Shown here one piece after another: positions 26,259 through 34,508 of a stretch of 64,000 bases of DNA. The stretch's first letter is position 1. Every line of letters begins with the position of its first letter. The position numbers and the translations under genes are program-made. The notes beneath the pieces are model-generated. The model made no database searches. It had not been told where the DNA came from and was given only the letters and a program-made list of their open reading frames with translations. Origin of the DNA: DASSUW01 sp963844205 (lineage in GTDB: Bacteria; Actinomycetota; Thermoleophilia; Solirubrobacterales; Solirubrobacteraceae); assembly GCA_963844205.1 (NCBI GenBank), contig CAWJNK010000012.1, forward strand, positions 593,604 through 657,603. The letters are read 5' to 3'.

Positions 26259-26612
26259 ATGCTCGAGCTCGTGCTCGATAGACCCGACTGGCTGAACGCA
26301 CTCGGCGTGGCGCTCACGCGCCCGCCCGGCGTGCCCGAGCGGCGCGCCGGCCAGGACCCGTGGACCCCGGCGCCCGAGGGCGAGGCCAAGCGCCCGCGCC
26401 GGATCGCCGACGACCTCGCGTGGCTGCGCCAGGCCTACGACGAGCCGGAGGAGAACGGCCTCCAGCCGCTCCTCGACACCGCCGCCGTCGCGGCGTGGGA
26501 GCCCGACGCCGCCTGCAGCGAGCGGCTGCTCCGGCTGCGCGAGCGCCGCGTGCTCGACGCAGCCGGCTTCCTGCTCCACACGAGCGACGGCGACGAGACG
26601 GCCGCGGCCTAG
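26259..26612 (+). CDS. Short hypothetical protein
   Basis: The ATG at 26259 follows a good ribosome site (GAGGAA, eight bases upstream) and gives 117 residues. The sequence is acidic and helical, with LAWLRQAYDEPEENGLQPLL and a C-terminal RLLRLRERRVLDAAGFLL, and no signal peptide. I do not recognise it. It diverges from the histidine kinase, whose start is 97 bases away. Its stop codon overlaps the stop of the LuxR remnant on the other strand. Confidence 0.65.
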   Translation: MLELVLDRPDWLNALGVALTRPPGVPERRAGQDPWTPAPEGEAKRPRRIADDLAWLRQAYDEPEENGLQPLLDTAAVAAWEPDAACSERLLRLRERRVLDAAGFLLHTSDGDETAAA

Positions 26613-26788
26613 GACGGCCTGACCAGCCCGCATTCGTACGCGCGGCGCACGAGCTCCGCGCGCTTTCGGTTCTGCGGCAGGTCGGGCACGCCGAACGCGT
26701 GGAATAGCTCTCGCATGTGGCTCTTGATCGTGTCGACGGTCAGGAACAGCCGTTCAGCCAGCTCGCGGCTCGACGGCGGAGCGCATCG
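26609..26788 (-). pseudogene. Remnant of a LuxR-family regulator (C-terminal helix-turn-helix only)
   Basis: Reading leftward from 26788, just after an in-frame TGA, gives SSRELAERLFLTVDTIKSHM, then RELFHAFGVPDLPQNRKRAE and LVRRAYECGLVRPS before a TAG at 26609-26611. The first part is the second half of a LuxR DNA-binding domain (recognition helix TVDTIKSHMRELF). The start of the domain and everything upstream is missing, and there is no start codon. It is therefore the 3' stump of a once larger regulator, about 59 codons, wedged between the hypothetical protein and the kinase gene. Confidence 0.75.
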
Positions 26789-26871
26789 TCAACCTGTCGC
26801 CGGCGTCTTCGAGCTCGACGACGCGCTAGCGCCCTCACAGCCTCACGATATCCGGGTAAGGTCGACCGGAC

Positions 26872-29253
26872 GTGACCGGTCAGCGTATTGGCGGATACGA
26901 GATCGTCCGGCCACTCGCACGAGGCGGGATGGCGATGGTCTTCCTCGTCCACCAGCCCGCGCTGGACCGGCACGTAGTGCTCAAGCGGCTCGACCTCGAT
27001 AGCGACGACCCGAAGGTCGCCCAGCGCTTCGTCCGGGAGGCACGGCTAGCGGCGCGGCTCGATCACCCCAACATCGTCATGCTGTTCGACTTCTTCGAGG
27101 ACGACGCGGTCCCGTACATCGCGATGGAGTACGTTGCGGGCGGCTCGCTGCGGCCGCTCGTGGGAGCTTTGACACTGCCACAGGTGTTCGGCGTTGCCGA
27201 GGGGATGCTCGCCGCGCTGCGGCACGCCGAGCGGCACGGCATCGCTCACCGCGACCTCAAGCCCGAGAATGTGCTCCTCACCGGCCAGGGCGGCGTGAAG
27301 ATCGCCGACTTCGGCATCGCGCGCGCATACAACGCCCTCACGGGGCGATTGACGAGCACGGGCGTAGCGGTCGGAACGCCCGCCTACATGGCTCCTGAGC
27401 AGGCTCAGGACCTGCCGTTGGGTCCGCAGACTGACCTCTACGCGGTCGGCGTGATCGTCTACGAGCTGCTCGCCGGCCGTCCGCCGTTCGAGGCGGATAC
27501 GTCGGTCGCGGTGCTCTACAGCCACGTCCATCGCCCGCCGCCGCCGCTCACGACCGCGCCCGCCAGGGTAAGCGGCTGGGTTGAGTGGCTGCTCGCGAAG
27601 GCGCTCGACGACCGGCCGCAGTCCGCCAGCGAGGCGTGGGACGCGCTTGAGGAGATCGCGGTTGCCGAGTTGGGACCGTACTGGCGGCGCGACAGCGCGA
27701 TCTACTCCCCGGCGTCCACGGCGAGGGATCTCACGCACGTGGACGCCACGACCGCCGTTCCCCAGGCGCCGGCGAAGGCGCCGCCGCGGCGTCGCGGCCG
27801 CATTCGTCGGCCGTGGGTGATCGCGGCCGGCATCGTGGCCACCGGCGCGATCGGCGCGGCGCTCGATGTGGTCGGAAACGGCCGCGGCGGTGGCTCAGGT
27901 GCACAGCCTGCGAAGGAGGCGACCCCTTACGACTTCGATGGCGATGGCCGCCAGGAGGTCGTCGCCGCCTTCGTCACGGGCTCAACGCACGGTGCGCCGG
28001 TCGGCAGCGGGGCGGTGCTGGTGCAGGACCCTGGTGGCGGCCGCCGTTGGTCGGTGATCAGCGCGGCGACGACAGGCGTGCCGGGCGGGGCGAAGCGCGC
28101 CGACGCATTTGGGTCCGGGCTCGCCAGCGGCGACTTCGACGGCGACGGCCGCGCCGACCTGGCGATCGGCGTGCCCGGCCGGGAGCTCGCCGTCGTGCTG
28201 TACGGGTCGCGGCAAGGCTTGCTGCGCGGCCAGCGGCAACTGCTCGCCGCGTCATCGGCCGATCTGCCACGCAGCGCCGGACGCTACGGCTATGCGCTCC
28301 TCGGGCGCGACTTCGACCGTGACGGCTTCGACGACTTGGCGGTCGGCGCTCCCGGCGGCACCCCGACGGAACCCACGGCGGGCGCGATCCACCTGGTCCC
28401 GGGTGCCGGCACGGGGCTCGTCCTGGACGACGCGAGAACGATAGGACCGTCCGATCCGAAGATGGTCAGCTTCGGATCGCGTCTCCGGGCCGGGGACGTC
28501 GACGCCGACGGCCACGCCGACCTCGTCGAGGGGTCGGCGACCCGCGATCTGGACGCGGGGCACACCTCGTACTGTGCCGGCTCGCCGCACGGGCCGGCCG
28601 AGTGCCGCAGATTGGGATCCGCCGGCGCCTCGAGCCTGGCTGTGGCCGACGTCAACGGGGACGGACGCGCGGACATAGTGCAGGGCGACGCCGCGCTGGC
28701 ACCGATCGATAGCGAGATGTTCGGACAGGTGCTGCTCTGGCTCGGCGGGCCCGAGGGCCCGAGTCGGGCGCCACTCTTGATCACGCAGGAGAGGGGCCCG
28801 ATTCCGGGAGGCGACGAGACGGGCGACCGTTTCGGGGCGGTCGTCGACGCCGGCGATGTCGACGGCGACGGCTTCGCCGACATGGTGATCGGAGCGCCGG
28901 GCGAGGATGGGTCCGAGGGGCGCATCACCGTCCTCCGCGGTGGGCGCAACGGCTACGCCAAGCGGGGACACAGCTCCTTCGACCAGGCCTACGTGGCGAT
29001 TCCCGGCGAGCCGCGAGCTGGCAATCGGTTCGGCTCAGCGCTCGCAGTGCTGCAGCTCACCGACGATCGCCGGCCGGACCTGGTCATCGCGGGCCGCGGC
29101 GAGGACGGCGACGAGCAGATCATGGTCGTGGAGGGCGGCCCGGGCGTATTTGCTCCGGACGAGACCAGTACGTCGACGCTGCCCGGCGCGAGCCGGCACA
29201 TCCGCGTCGAGCCCGGCGCGCTCGTGCGGCTTGCACGCACGTCCGGCGGCTGA
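26872..29253 (+). CDS. Transmembrane Ser/Thr protein kinase with extracellular FG-GAP propeller
   Basis: The product is 793 residues from GTG 26872. The kinase domain (about residues 9-270) has Lys38 in VVLKRL, HRDLKPEN (Asp128), DFGIA (146-150) and APEQ: a complete, active-looking PknB-type kinase. A basic linker and one membrane helix (PWVIAAGIVATGAIGAAL, about residues 310-330) follow. Outside, six calcium-type repeats (DFDGDGRQEV, DFDGDGRADL, DFDRDGFDDL, DVDADGHADL, DVNGDGRADI, DVDGDGFADM) plus a degenerate seventh (RPDLVIAG) fit a seven-bladed integrin-alpha-like propeller. PASTA repeats, usual in PknB, are absent. The ligand is unknown. Confidence 0.92.
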   Translation: MTGQRIGGYEIVRPLARGGMAMVFLVHQPALDRHVVLKRLDLDSDDPKVAQRFVREARLAARLDHPNIVMLFDFFEDDAVPYIAMEYVAGGSLRPLVGALTLPQVFGVAEGMLAALRHAERHGIAHRDLKPENVLLTGQGGVKIADFGIARAYNALTGRLTSTGVAVGTPAYMAPEQAQDLPLGPQTDLYAVGVIVYELLAGRPPFEADTSVAVLYSHVHRPPPPLTTAPARVSGWVEWLLAKALDDRPQSASEAWDALEEIAVAELGPYWRRDSAIYSPASTARDLTHVDATTAVPQAPAKAPPRRRGRIRRPWVIAAGIVATGAIGAALDVVGNGRGGGSGAQPAKEATPYDFDGDGRQEVVAAFVTGSTHGAPVGSGAVLVQDPGGGRRWSVISAATTGVPGGAKRADAFGSGLASGDFDGDGRADLAIGVPGRELAVVLYGSRQGLLRGQRQLLAASSADLPRSAGRYGYALLGRDFDRDGFDDLAVGAPGGTPTEPTAGAIHLVPGAGTGLVLDDARTIGPSDPKMVSFGSRLRAGDVDADGHADLVEGSATRDLDAGHTSYCAGSPHGPAECRRLGSAGASSLAVADVNGDGRADIVQGDAALAPIDSEMFGQVLLWLGGPEGPSRAPLLITQERGPIPGGDETGDRFGAVVDAGDVDGDGFADMVIGAPGEDGSEGRITVLRGGRNGYAKRGHSSFDQAYVAIPGEPRAGNRFGSALAVLQLTDDRRPDLVIAGRGEDGDEQIMVVEGGPGVFAPDETSTSTLPGASRHIRVEPGALVRLARTSGG

Positions 29254-29361
29254 GCTGCCGAAACGCGACAACGAACAGAGCTCACCTCCCGGCATATGTG
29301 CCATACACAGCAGGACTCCGCGGACTTGGTGTCGTGCAACGTCTACGAGTCAGGCGCGGCG

Positions 29362-29764
29362 CTAGTCAGTCTCGGCCCACCAGCCCATTTCTTGATTGGC
29401 GTCGCCGAGGCCGACGTTGGGCGCGCCGAACGCGACCAGGTCGAGGCCGTCCGGGCCCGGCCTCGATGGCACGCATGACGTTCGGCGCGATGCGGATCGC
29501 GTCCCACTGGCCGACCTCGAGGACCTCGTCGTCGAGCTTGAGGCGGCCGCTGCCGCCCGCGATGACGTAGACCTCCTCCTGCTGGTTGTGCGTGTGACCG
29601 AACGGCATCCGCTGGTTCGGCTTGAGCCGCTGGAGGCTGAGGCCGGACTGCGTCGCGTCGAGGTCCTCGCGCGCGAAGTGCGCCTCGAGGACGTCGCCCA
29701 TGCCGAACTTCTCGGCGCTGTTCTCGACGTCGCGCTCGAGGTTGAGCTTTGTGTAGTTGCTCAA
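29362..29764 (-). pseudogene. Single-domain cupin protein, frameshifted near its C-terminus
   Basis: The start is TTG at 29764, overlapping the amidohydrolase stop as TTGA, with GGAGGTG nine bases upstream. The cupin core has GHTHNQQEEVYVIAGGSG (metal-binding His-x-His...Glu) and VGQWDAIRIAP. After AIEAGP an extra C in GGGCCCGG (about 29454-29460) shifts the frame. The other frame continues DGLDLVAFGAPNVG ... EMGWWAETD to a TAG at 29362, which reads like the family's natural end. Corrected length is about 133 residues. The metal and substrate are unknown; operon position suggests the same catabolic route as the amidohydrolase. Confidence 0.82.
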
Positions 29765-30750
29765 GCCGGCACCTCCATGCCGTGCAGGCGGGCGAGGTTG
29801 CCGCCGAGGATCTTGCGCTTCGCCTGCTCGGTGAGCTGCGGGTAGCCGCGCTCCTCGACGATGTCCCGCGGCAGCTCGAAGTTCCAGAACTCCTCGAGCG
29901 CCCACTGCGGGTGCCAGATCGGCGCCTCGCCGCCGTAGATGATCTTGTCCTCCCCGCACCACCACATCATCTTCCCGAGCATCTCCGCGAACACCCGCGG
30001 CTGGCGCGAGATGAAGTTCACGGTGGCGGCGATCGACGCGTAGAGGTTGGGGAACCGCACGATCTGCCACAGCACCTCGTCGAGCCACGGCAGACCGACG
30101 TGGAAGATCACGAAGTTGATGTCGGGGAAGTTCGCCGCGGCGCCGTCCATGTCGAACGTGCGGGTGTGCTCGACCGGCTGCGGGCCGAGCGGCACGCCCT
30201 TGTGGACGCCGATGAGGTTGATCCCGAGCTCCTGCGCGCGCTCGAACACCGGGAACGCCACGCGCGGGTCGTCCATGCGCCACGGAAACGGCTGCCCGTA
30301 GTCGTAGCGGACGTTGTAGAACTTGAACGCCTTGGCGCCGTGGTCCTCGACCTGGCGCGTCATCAGGTCGAGCGCCTTCTTGCCTTCGAGCGGGTTGACC
30401 GAGCCCCAGAACACCGCCTTGTCCGGGTGCTTGGCCGCCATCTCCGCGCACTTCTCCCACGCGCTCAGGCCGTCGTGGAAGAGGTCGGTGAGCGGCAGCG
30501 GCTGGGCGACGATCATGTCGGTGTCGGAGCGCTCGATGACCATGTCGTAGATCTCGTCGACGCTCCACTCGCGGAAGAACTCGTCGCGAGAGAGGATCCG
30601 CTCGCCCTCCTTCGTGAGGAGCTGGTGGAACGCGTACAGGTGCTCGTCGAACATCTCGCCGGGCGGGCCGATCGCGTTCTGCTTATCGAAGTTGAAGATG
30701 TGGCAGACGCAGTCGAAGACGAACGCGTCCACCTTGCCGTTCTCGCTCAT
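29761..30750 (-). CDS. Amidohydrolase-family (amidohydrolase 2, ACMSD-like) enzyme
   Basis: The product is 329 residues, a TIM-barrel metal hydrolase or decarboxylase. A conserved DCVCHIFNFD replaces the DxHxH start, so the first metal motif is unusual. Downstream are GVHKGVP, FVIFHVGLPW (barrel His ligands) and IIYGGEAPIWHPQ near the C-terminus (GGE where relatives often have a catalytic Asp). ACMSD/gamma-resorcylate decarboxylase relatives act on aromatic acids; the substrate here is unknown. Start and stop both overlap neighbours (ATGA with the MIP18-like gene, TTGA with the cupin), so the three are co-translated. Confidence 0.85.
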   Translation of the reverse strand: MSENGKVDAFVFDCVCHIFNFDKQNAIGPPGEMFDEHLYAFHQLLTKEGERILSRDEFFREWSVDEIYDMVIERSDTDMIVAQPLPLTDLFHDGLSAWEKCAEMAAKHPDKAVFWGSVNPLEGKKALDLMTRQVEDHGAKAFKFYNVRYDYGQPFPWRMDDPRVAFPVFERAQELGINLIGVHKGVPLGPQPVEHTRTFDMDGAAANFPDINFVIFHVGLPWLDEVLWQIVRFPNLYASIAATVNFISRQPRVFAEMLGKMMWWCGEDKIIYGGEAPIWHPQWALEEFWNFELPRDIVEERGYPQLTEQAKRKILGGNLARLHGMEVPA

Positions 30751-31097
30751 GACGCAGCGCTCCTCGTCGCGCGGTAGGGCTCCAGCTCCTCGAGCGGCAT
30801 CGCGAGCTTCTCACGCGCCGACTCGGACAGGCGATCCATCGTCCAGACGGGATCCCAGACGACCTTCACGTCGACGCTCTCGACGCCGTCGATGCGCTTG
30901 AGCGCATCCGGGATCGCGGTCGACATCGACACCACGAACGGACACCAGCCGGTAGTCAACACCAGGTCCACATCGACATGACCGCCGGCCACACGCACAT
31001 CCTCCACCACGCCCATGTCGACGATCGAGATGCCGCGATCCGCGCAGCAGGGGTCGTAGACCTCCCGCAGCGCGTCGATCAGAACTCCCCTGGTCAT
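30747..31097 (-). CDS. MIP18/SufT-like (DUF59) metal-sulfur cluster assembly factor
   Basis: The start is ATG at 31097 with GGAGGGCG upstream; the product is 116 residues. The fold pattern is LIDALREVYDPCC, SIVDMGVVEDVRV, a strand DVDLVLTTGWCPF, then ALKRIDGVESVDVKVVWDPVW. This matches the PaaD/MIP18 family, with Cys in TGWCPF at the usual conserved position. It probably helps insert Fe or Fe-S into a partner enzyme. Overlap with the amidohydrolase ATG (ATGA) suggests that partner, or another enzyme of the same pathway, needs metal. Confidence 0.85.
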   Translation of the reverse strand: MTRGVLIDALREVYDPCCADRGISIVDMGVVEDVRVAGGHVDVDLVLTTGWCPFVVSMSTAIPDALKRIDGVESVDVKVVWDPVWTMDRLSESAREKLAMPLEELEPYRATRSAAS

Positions 31098-31161
31098 CGC
31101 CCTCCGATCGCTAGTACACGCGGCCAGAATTACGACGCATTCCGGCGGGCCCGGCCCGCGC

Positions 31162-31224
31162 CTGCCGGCGCCCGGCATCCGGTCACGTGCCATCAGCATG
31201 CTCGCGGATGCCGGGCACCGGCAG
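31162..31224 (-). terminator. 20-bp inverted repeat spanning the end of the FGE-like gene
   Basis: Arms 31162-31181 and 31205-31224 pair over 20 bases with one mismatch around a 23-base loop. The right arm is inside the last codons of the FGE-like gene and the left arm just past its stop (31183-31185). It would form a very stable transcript end or a barrier before the MIP18/amidohydrolase operon. No T-run is present. Confidence 0.5.
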
Positions 31225-31959
31225 ACACGACCCGGACTCCACCGGATTATGCGCCGTACTTCCGGCCACGTGTACTAGCCGAAAGCCGGTCGTGTTCGTC
31301 GCCCGCTCGGGGTCGGCGGGCTGGGCGCGCGAGGCGCGCAGGCCCCAGGCGGTGTCGAGGTAGGACCCGCCGCGCACCACGCCCCAGCCGTCGGCGCCCT
31401 CGTCCGAGACCCACTCCCAGACGTTGCCGGCCTGCTGCTCGGTGCCGAACGGGCCGGCGCCGGCGGGGTGGGCGTCGACGGTAGTGGTCCAGCCCCAGCC
31501 GCTGTCCGCGCAGTTGCAGTGCTCGGGGTGGAACGTGTCGCCCCACGGGTAGGCGCGCCGGTCCGTGCCGCGGGCGGCCGCCTCCCACTCCGCGCCGGTC
31601 GGCAGCCGGCCGCCGATCCACGCGCAGTACGCCTCGGCCTGCTCGCGCGTGAGCCCGGTCGCGGGGTGGTCGGCCAGGGCGTCCGCGGCCTGCGCCGGCG
31701 ACACCTCCCGGCCCGTGGCCTCGAGGAACCGGCGGTAGTGAGCGTTGGTCACCGGCCAGCGGCCGATCAGCACGCGCGGCAGCTCGACGACGCGCTCCTC
31801 GCCGGGCTCACCCACCGCATAGCGCCCGGCCGGGACCTCCACGAACTCCAAGCACTCGGCCGGGACCGATACCAGCTGCGAGCGCTCGCTCGTGACCTCC
31901 ACGAACTCCGAACGCCCGGCTGGGTGCCCGGCCGGGACGTCTGCCAACTCCGCGCCCAT
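31183..31959 (-). CDS. Formylglycine-generating enzyme/sulfatase-modifying-factor family protein
   Basis: The product is 258 residues. The FGE-sulfatase fold is shown by VPAGRYAVG, IGRWPVTNAHYRRFLEAT, RLPTGAEWEAAARG, YPWGD, GNVWEWVSD, VRGGSYLD and TGFRLV near the end. It lacks a signal peptide. Key active-site Cys residues of true FGEs are near the C-terminus; only scattered Cys are seen here, so it may be a non-catalytic or different-activity member. No sulfatase gene is close. A repetitive N-terminus (FVEV twice) precedes the domain. Confidence 0.82.
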   Translation of the reverse strand: MGAELADVPAGHPAGRSEFVEVTSERSQLVSVPAECLEFVEVPAGRYAVGEPGEERVVELPRVLIGRWPVTNAHYRRFLEATGREVSPAQAADALADHPATGLTREQAEAYCAWIGGRLPTGAEWEAAARGTDRRAYPWGDTFHPEHCNCADSGWGWTTTVDAHPAGAGPFGTEQQAGNVWEWVSDEGADGWGVVRGGSYLDTAWGLRASRAQPADPERATNTTGFRLVHVAGSTAHNPVESGSCLPVPGIREHADGT

Positions 31960-31986
31960 CGGCGCGAGCCTACGCCTCGCGCGGCG

Positions 31987-33492
31987 TCAGCACCAGTCGT
32001 CGCGCAGCGCGGCCACGCGCCCGTCGGCGAGCGTGATCGCGACCGTGACCGGCCCGCACTGCGGCAAGGTCGTCGTGTGGCCGCCGATGGCCACGCCCGC
32101 CGTCGTCGCCGCGAACGCGACGCCGACCGTCGCGCCGGTGACCGTGCACGCCTGCCCGCCGCCGTCGCCGATCGCGTAGACGCAGTCGGCCGGGCTCGCC
32201 GAGGGCTTGAACCACACGCCGGTGACCGAGCCGCAGCCCGAGAGCTCGACCGCGGGGAACTGCGGGTCCTCGCCGACGTCGCCGCCGGCCACCGTGCAGC
32301 CGGCGGGCAGGGCGACCTCCGAGTCCTCGCTCGCGTCCGCCGGGCCGCTGCATCCGGGATCGGGATCGGCGGGGTGGGTGGGGACGGTGTCCCGGGCGTC
32401 GGCCATGCCGTCCCCGTCGTCGTCGGCGCCGTTCGAGCACGCCGGGGCGGCCTCGCCGCAGCGCGCGATCGGCGTGACGAGCTCGGCGACCTCGAGGTTG
32501 GGGCGCGAGAGGACGATCGTGGCGGGCACGGCGCAGTTCGCCGGCCCGAGGAGCCCGATCTGCAGGTCCGCCATATCGGCGGCGGCGGTGCGGGTCTCGG
32601 CGAACGCGTGACCGTGCGCGATCACGCAGACCCAGTTGCCCGCCGAGGCGGCGATGTCGCACACGAAGGCGTTGGGCGCGGCGTAGACCGCCACCTCGAC
32701 GAACTCGCCGCAGCCGTCGTTGATGCCGATCTGGAGCACCGTCTTGTCGTCGCCCACCCCGGCACCCGCGTTGCACCCCGCCGGGACCGCGACCTCGCTG
32801 TTCTCGGTGGTGTCGTTCGCGGTCATGCAGCCGGGATCGGGGCGCAGCTCGCGCTCGCTCGGCGCGTCGATCTGCCCGTCGCCGTCGTCGTCGATCCCGT
32901 TCGAGCACTGGTTCGTGGCGCCCCCGCCGCCCCCGCCCCCGCCGCCGGCCGGCGGCTTCGGCCGTCCGGTGCCCGGGGTCGTGAGCCCGCCGCTCGTGGC
33001 GGGCGTCGCGCCGAGCCCCAGCCGGTCGAGGATCGCCTGCGCTCCGGCCGGGAGCGGCTTGCCGCAGAGCCGAGCGGCCGTCGCCGCGCCGACGGCGCGC
33101 AGATCGGCCTTCGCGATGCCGGCCGCCGCCAGCGGCTTCGACAGCAGCGCCGCGAGCGTCTTGCAGGCCGCGGCCGGCGCCGCGCCGCCCGCGAGCGCCG
33201 AGCTGAAGCTCTGCACCCGCTTGGCCTTGCCCTTGACCTTCACCTTGACCGCGCCGGTCGCGGCCACGCCCCGCCGCCCGATCACGGCGACCGCCAGCCG
33301 CCCCTTCGTCGCGGCGCCGACCACGGCGACGCCCGCCGGCGCCTTGACCTTCACCGGCGTCTTCTTGGCGACCGACGCGACCGAGACCGCGACCTGGGCC
33401 TCGGCCGGCACCGGCACCTTCACGGTGGCGGCCTGTGCGGTGGCGGCGGCGACGAGGATGAGCAGCAGCGAGAGAGGAAGGGCGCGGAGCAT
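31987..33492 (-). CDS. Secreted Cys-rich protein with two CSNGxDDDGDG modules
   Basis: The product is 501 residues with signal peptide MLRALPLSLLLILVAAATAQA. A Val/Lys-rich N-terminal domain and a helical segment precede a poly-Gly linker (nine Gly). Then come two copies of a Cys-rich module beginning CSNGIDDDGDGQID and CSNGADDDGDGMAD, the Asp-rich loop seen in many secreted bacterial proteins and probably calcium-binding. Each is followed by DPGC and a beta domain with paired Cys. No enzyme motif is visible; a cell-surface or matrix role is likely. Confidence 0.8.
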   Translation of the reverse strand: MLRALPLSLLLILVAAATAQAATVKVPVPAEAQVAVSVASVAKKTPVKVKAPAGVAVVGAATKGRLAVAVIGRRGVAATGAVKVKVKGKAKRVQSFSSALAGGAAPAAACKTLAALLSKPLAAAGIAKADLRAVGAATAARLCGKPLPAGAQAILDRLGLGATPATSGGLTTPGTGRPKPPAGGGGGGGGGATNQCSNGIDDDGDGQIDAPSERELRPDPGCMTANDTTENSEVAVPAGCNAGAGVGDDKTVLQIGINDGCGEFVEVAVYAAPNAFVCDIAASAGNWVCVIAHGHAFAETRTAAADMADLQIGLLGPANCAVPATIVLSRPNLEVAELVTPIARCGEAAPACSNGADDDGDGMADARDTVPTHPADPDPGCSGPADASEDSEVALPAGCTVAGGDVGEDPQFPAVELSGCGSVTGVWFKPSASPADCVYAIGDGGGQACTVTGATVGVAFAATTAGVAIGGHTTTLPQCGPVTVAITLADGRVAALRDDWC

Positions 33493-33618
33493 GGCCGGCG
33501 ACGGTACGGCCGCCGCGCCGTTCCCGCATCGGGGGACTCCCTAGTGACCACCGGGGCGCCCGCCCCGCGAGTAGCGTGCACAGTGATGGGACGGCTGGTA
33601 CGCATGGGCGGCGGCTAA

Positions 33619-34485
33619 GTGGGACCACTAAGCGTGGCGGACGCCGCGGGGATCGTGCTCGCCGGTGGACGCTCGTCGCGGATGGGCACGCCGAAGGCTG
33701 CGCTGGAGTGGCACGGCTCGACGCTGCTGCGCCGCGTCGTCGGTCTCGTCGCCCGTGCGGTCGACGGCCCCGTGATCGTCGTGCGCGCGCCCGGGCAGGA
33801 GCTGCCCGAGCTGCCCGGCGAGGTCGAGCAGGTCGAGGACGAGCGGGAGGGTCGCGGGCCGCTCCAGGGCCTGGCGGCGGGGCTCGGGGCGGTGGGCGAC
33901 CGCGCGGTGGCCGCCTACCTCTCGTCGACCGACGTCCCGCTGCTGCACCCGCGATTCATCCGCCGCCTCCTCGCGGCCTTCGACGACGACGTCGACGTGG
34001 TCCTGCCGCACGCCGGCGGGTTCCGGCACCCGCTCGCGGCCGTCTATCGCGTGACGCTCGTGGACGCCGTAGAGCGCCTGATCGCCGAGGACCGGATGCG
34101 TCCAGCGTTCCTGTTCGACGAGTGCCGCGTGCGGCAGCTCGACGACGGCGTGCTGCTGTCAGATCCCGCGCTCGCCGCGCTCGATCCCGACCTCGACTCG
34201 GTGCTCAACCTCAACGAGCCGGCCGACTACGAGGCCGCGCGCGCCCGTCCGGGGCCGGCGGTGACGGTGCGCCGCTTCGGCGCCCTGAGCCGGATCGCGC
34301 CCGGCGGCGCCGAGCCTGCCGTCGTCGAGGCCGCGACGCTCGGCGAGGCGGCGGCCGCCGCCGGGCTCGCCCTCGACGAGCACGTCGTCGCGGCGCTGAA
34401 CGGCGACCAGATCACACGGGACCCCGAGGTGCCGCTGGTCGCGGGCGACTCGGTCGCCTTCCTGGCCGCCGACGCCGGCGGCTGA
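33619..34485 (+). CDS. MobA-type molybdopterin guanylyltransferase fused to a MoaD-like sulfur carrier
   Basis: The product is 288 residues. Residues about 10-205 form a MobA nucleotidyltransferase: LAGGRSSRMGTPKA (GTP site), STDVPLLHP, LPHAGGFRHPLAAVY. Residues about 213-288 form a ubiquitin-like MoaD/ThiS domain (VTVRRFGALSRIA ... VPLVAGDSVAFL) ending in Gly-Gly, the tail that is adenylated and thiocarboxylated. The fusion joins early (sulfur transfer) and late (nucleotide attachment) steps of Mo/W-pterin synthesis. The start is GTG 33619; GTG 33634 is an alternative. It heads the AOR/FDH cluster with 23 bases to the AOR gene. Confidence 0.9.
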   Translation: MGPLSVADAAGIVLAGGRSSRMGTPKAALEWHGSTLLRRVVGLVARAVDGPVIVVRAPGQELPELPGEVEQVEDEREGRGPLQGLAAGLGAVGDRAVAAYLSSTDVPLLHPRFIRRLLAAFDDDVDVVLPHAGGFRHPLAAVYRVTLVDAVERLIAEDRMRPAFLFDECRVRQLDDGVLLSDPALAALDPDLDSVLNLNEPADYEAARARPGPAVTVRRFGALSRIAPGGAEPAVVEAATLGEAAAAAGLALDEHVVAALNGDQITRDPEVPLVAGDSVAFLAADAGG

Positions 34486-34508
34486 GCGGCGCGGCGTACC
34501 CTAGGGAT

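Noticed and set aside
33493..33618. Mo-cofactor riboswitch before the Mo/W cluster
   Set aside because: I found no block resembling the Moco RNA core in this 126-base gap.
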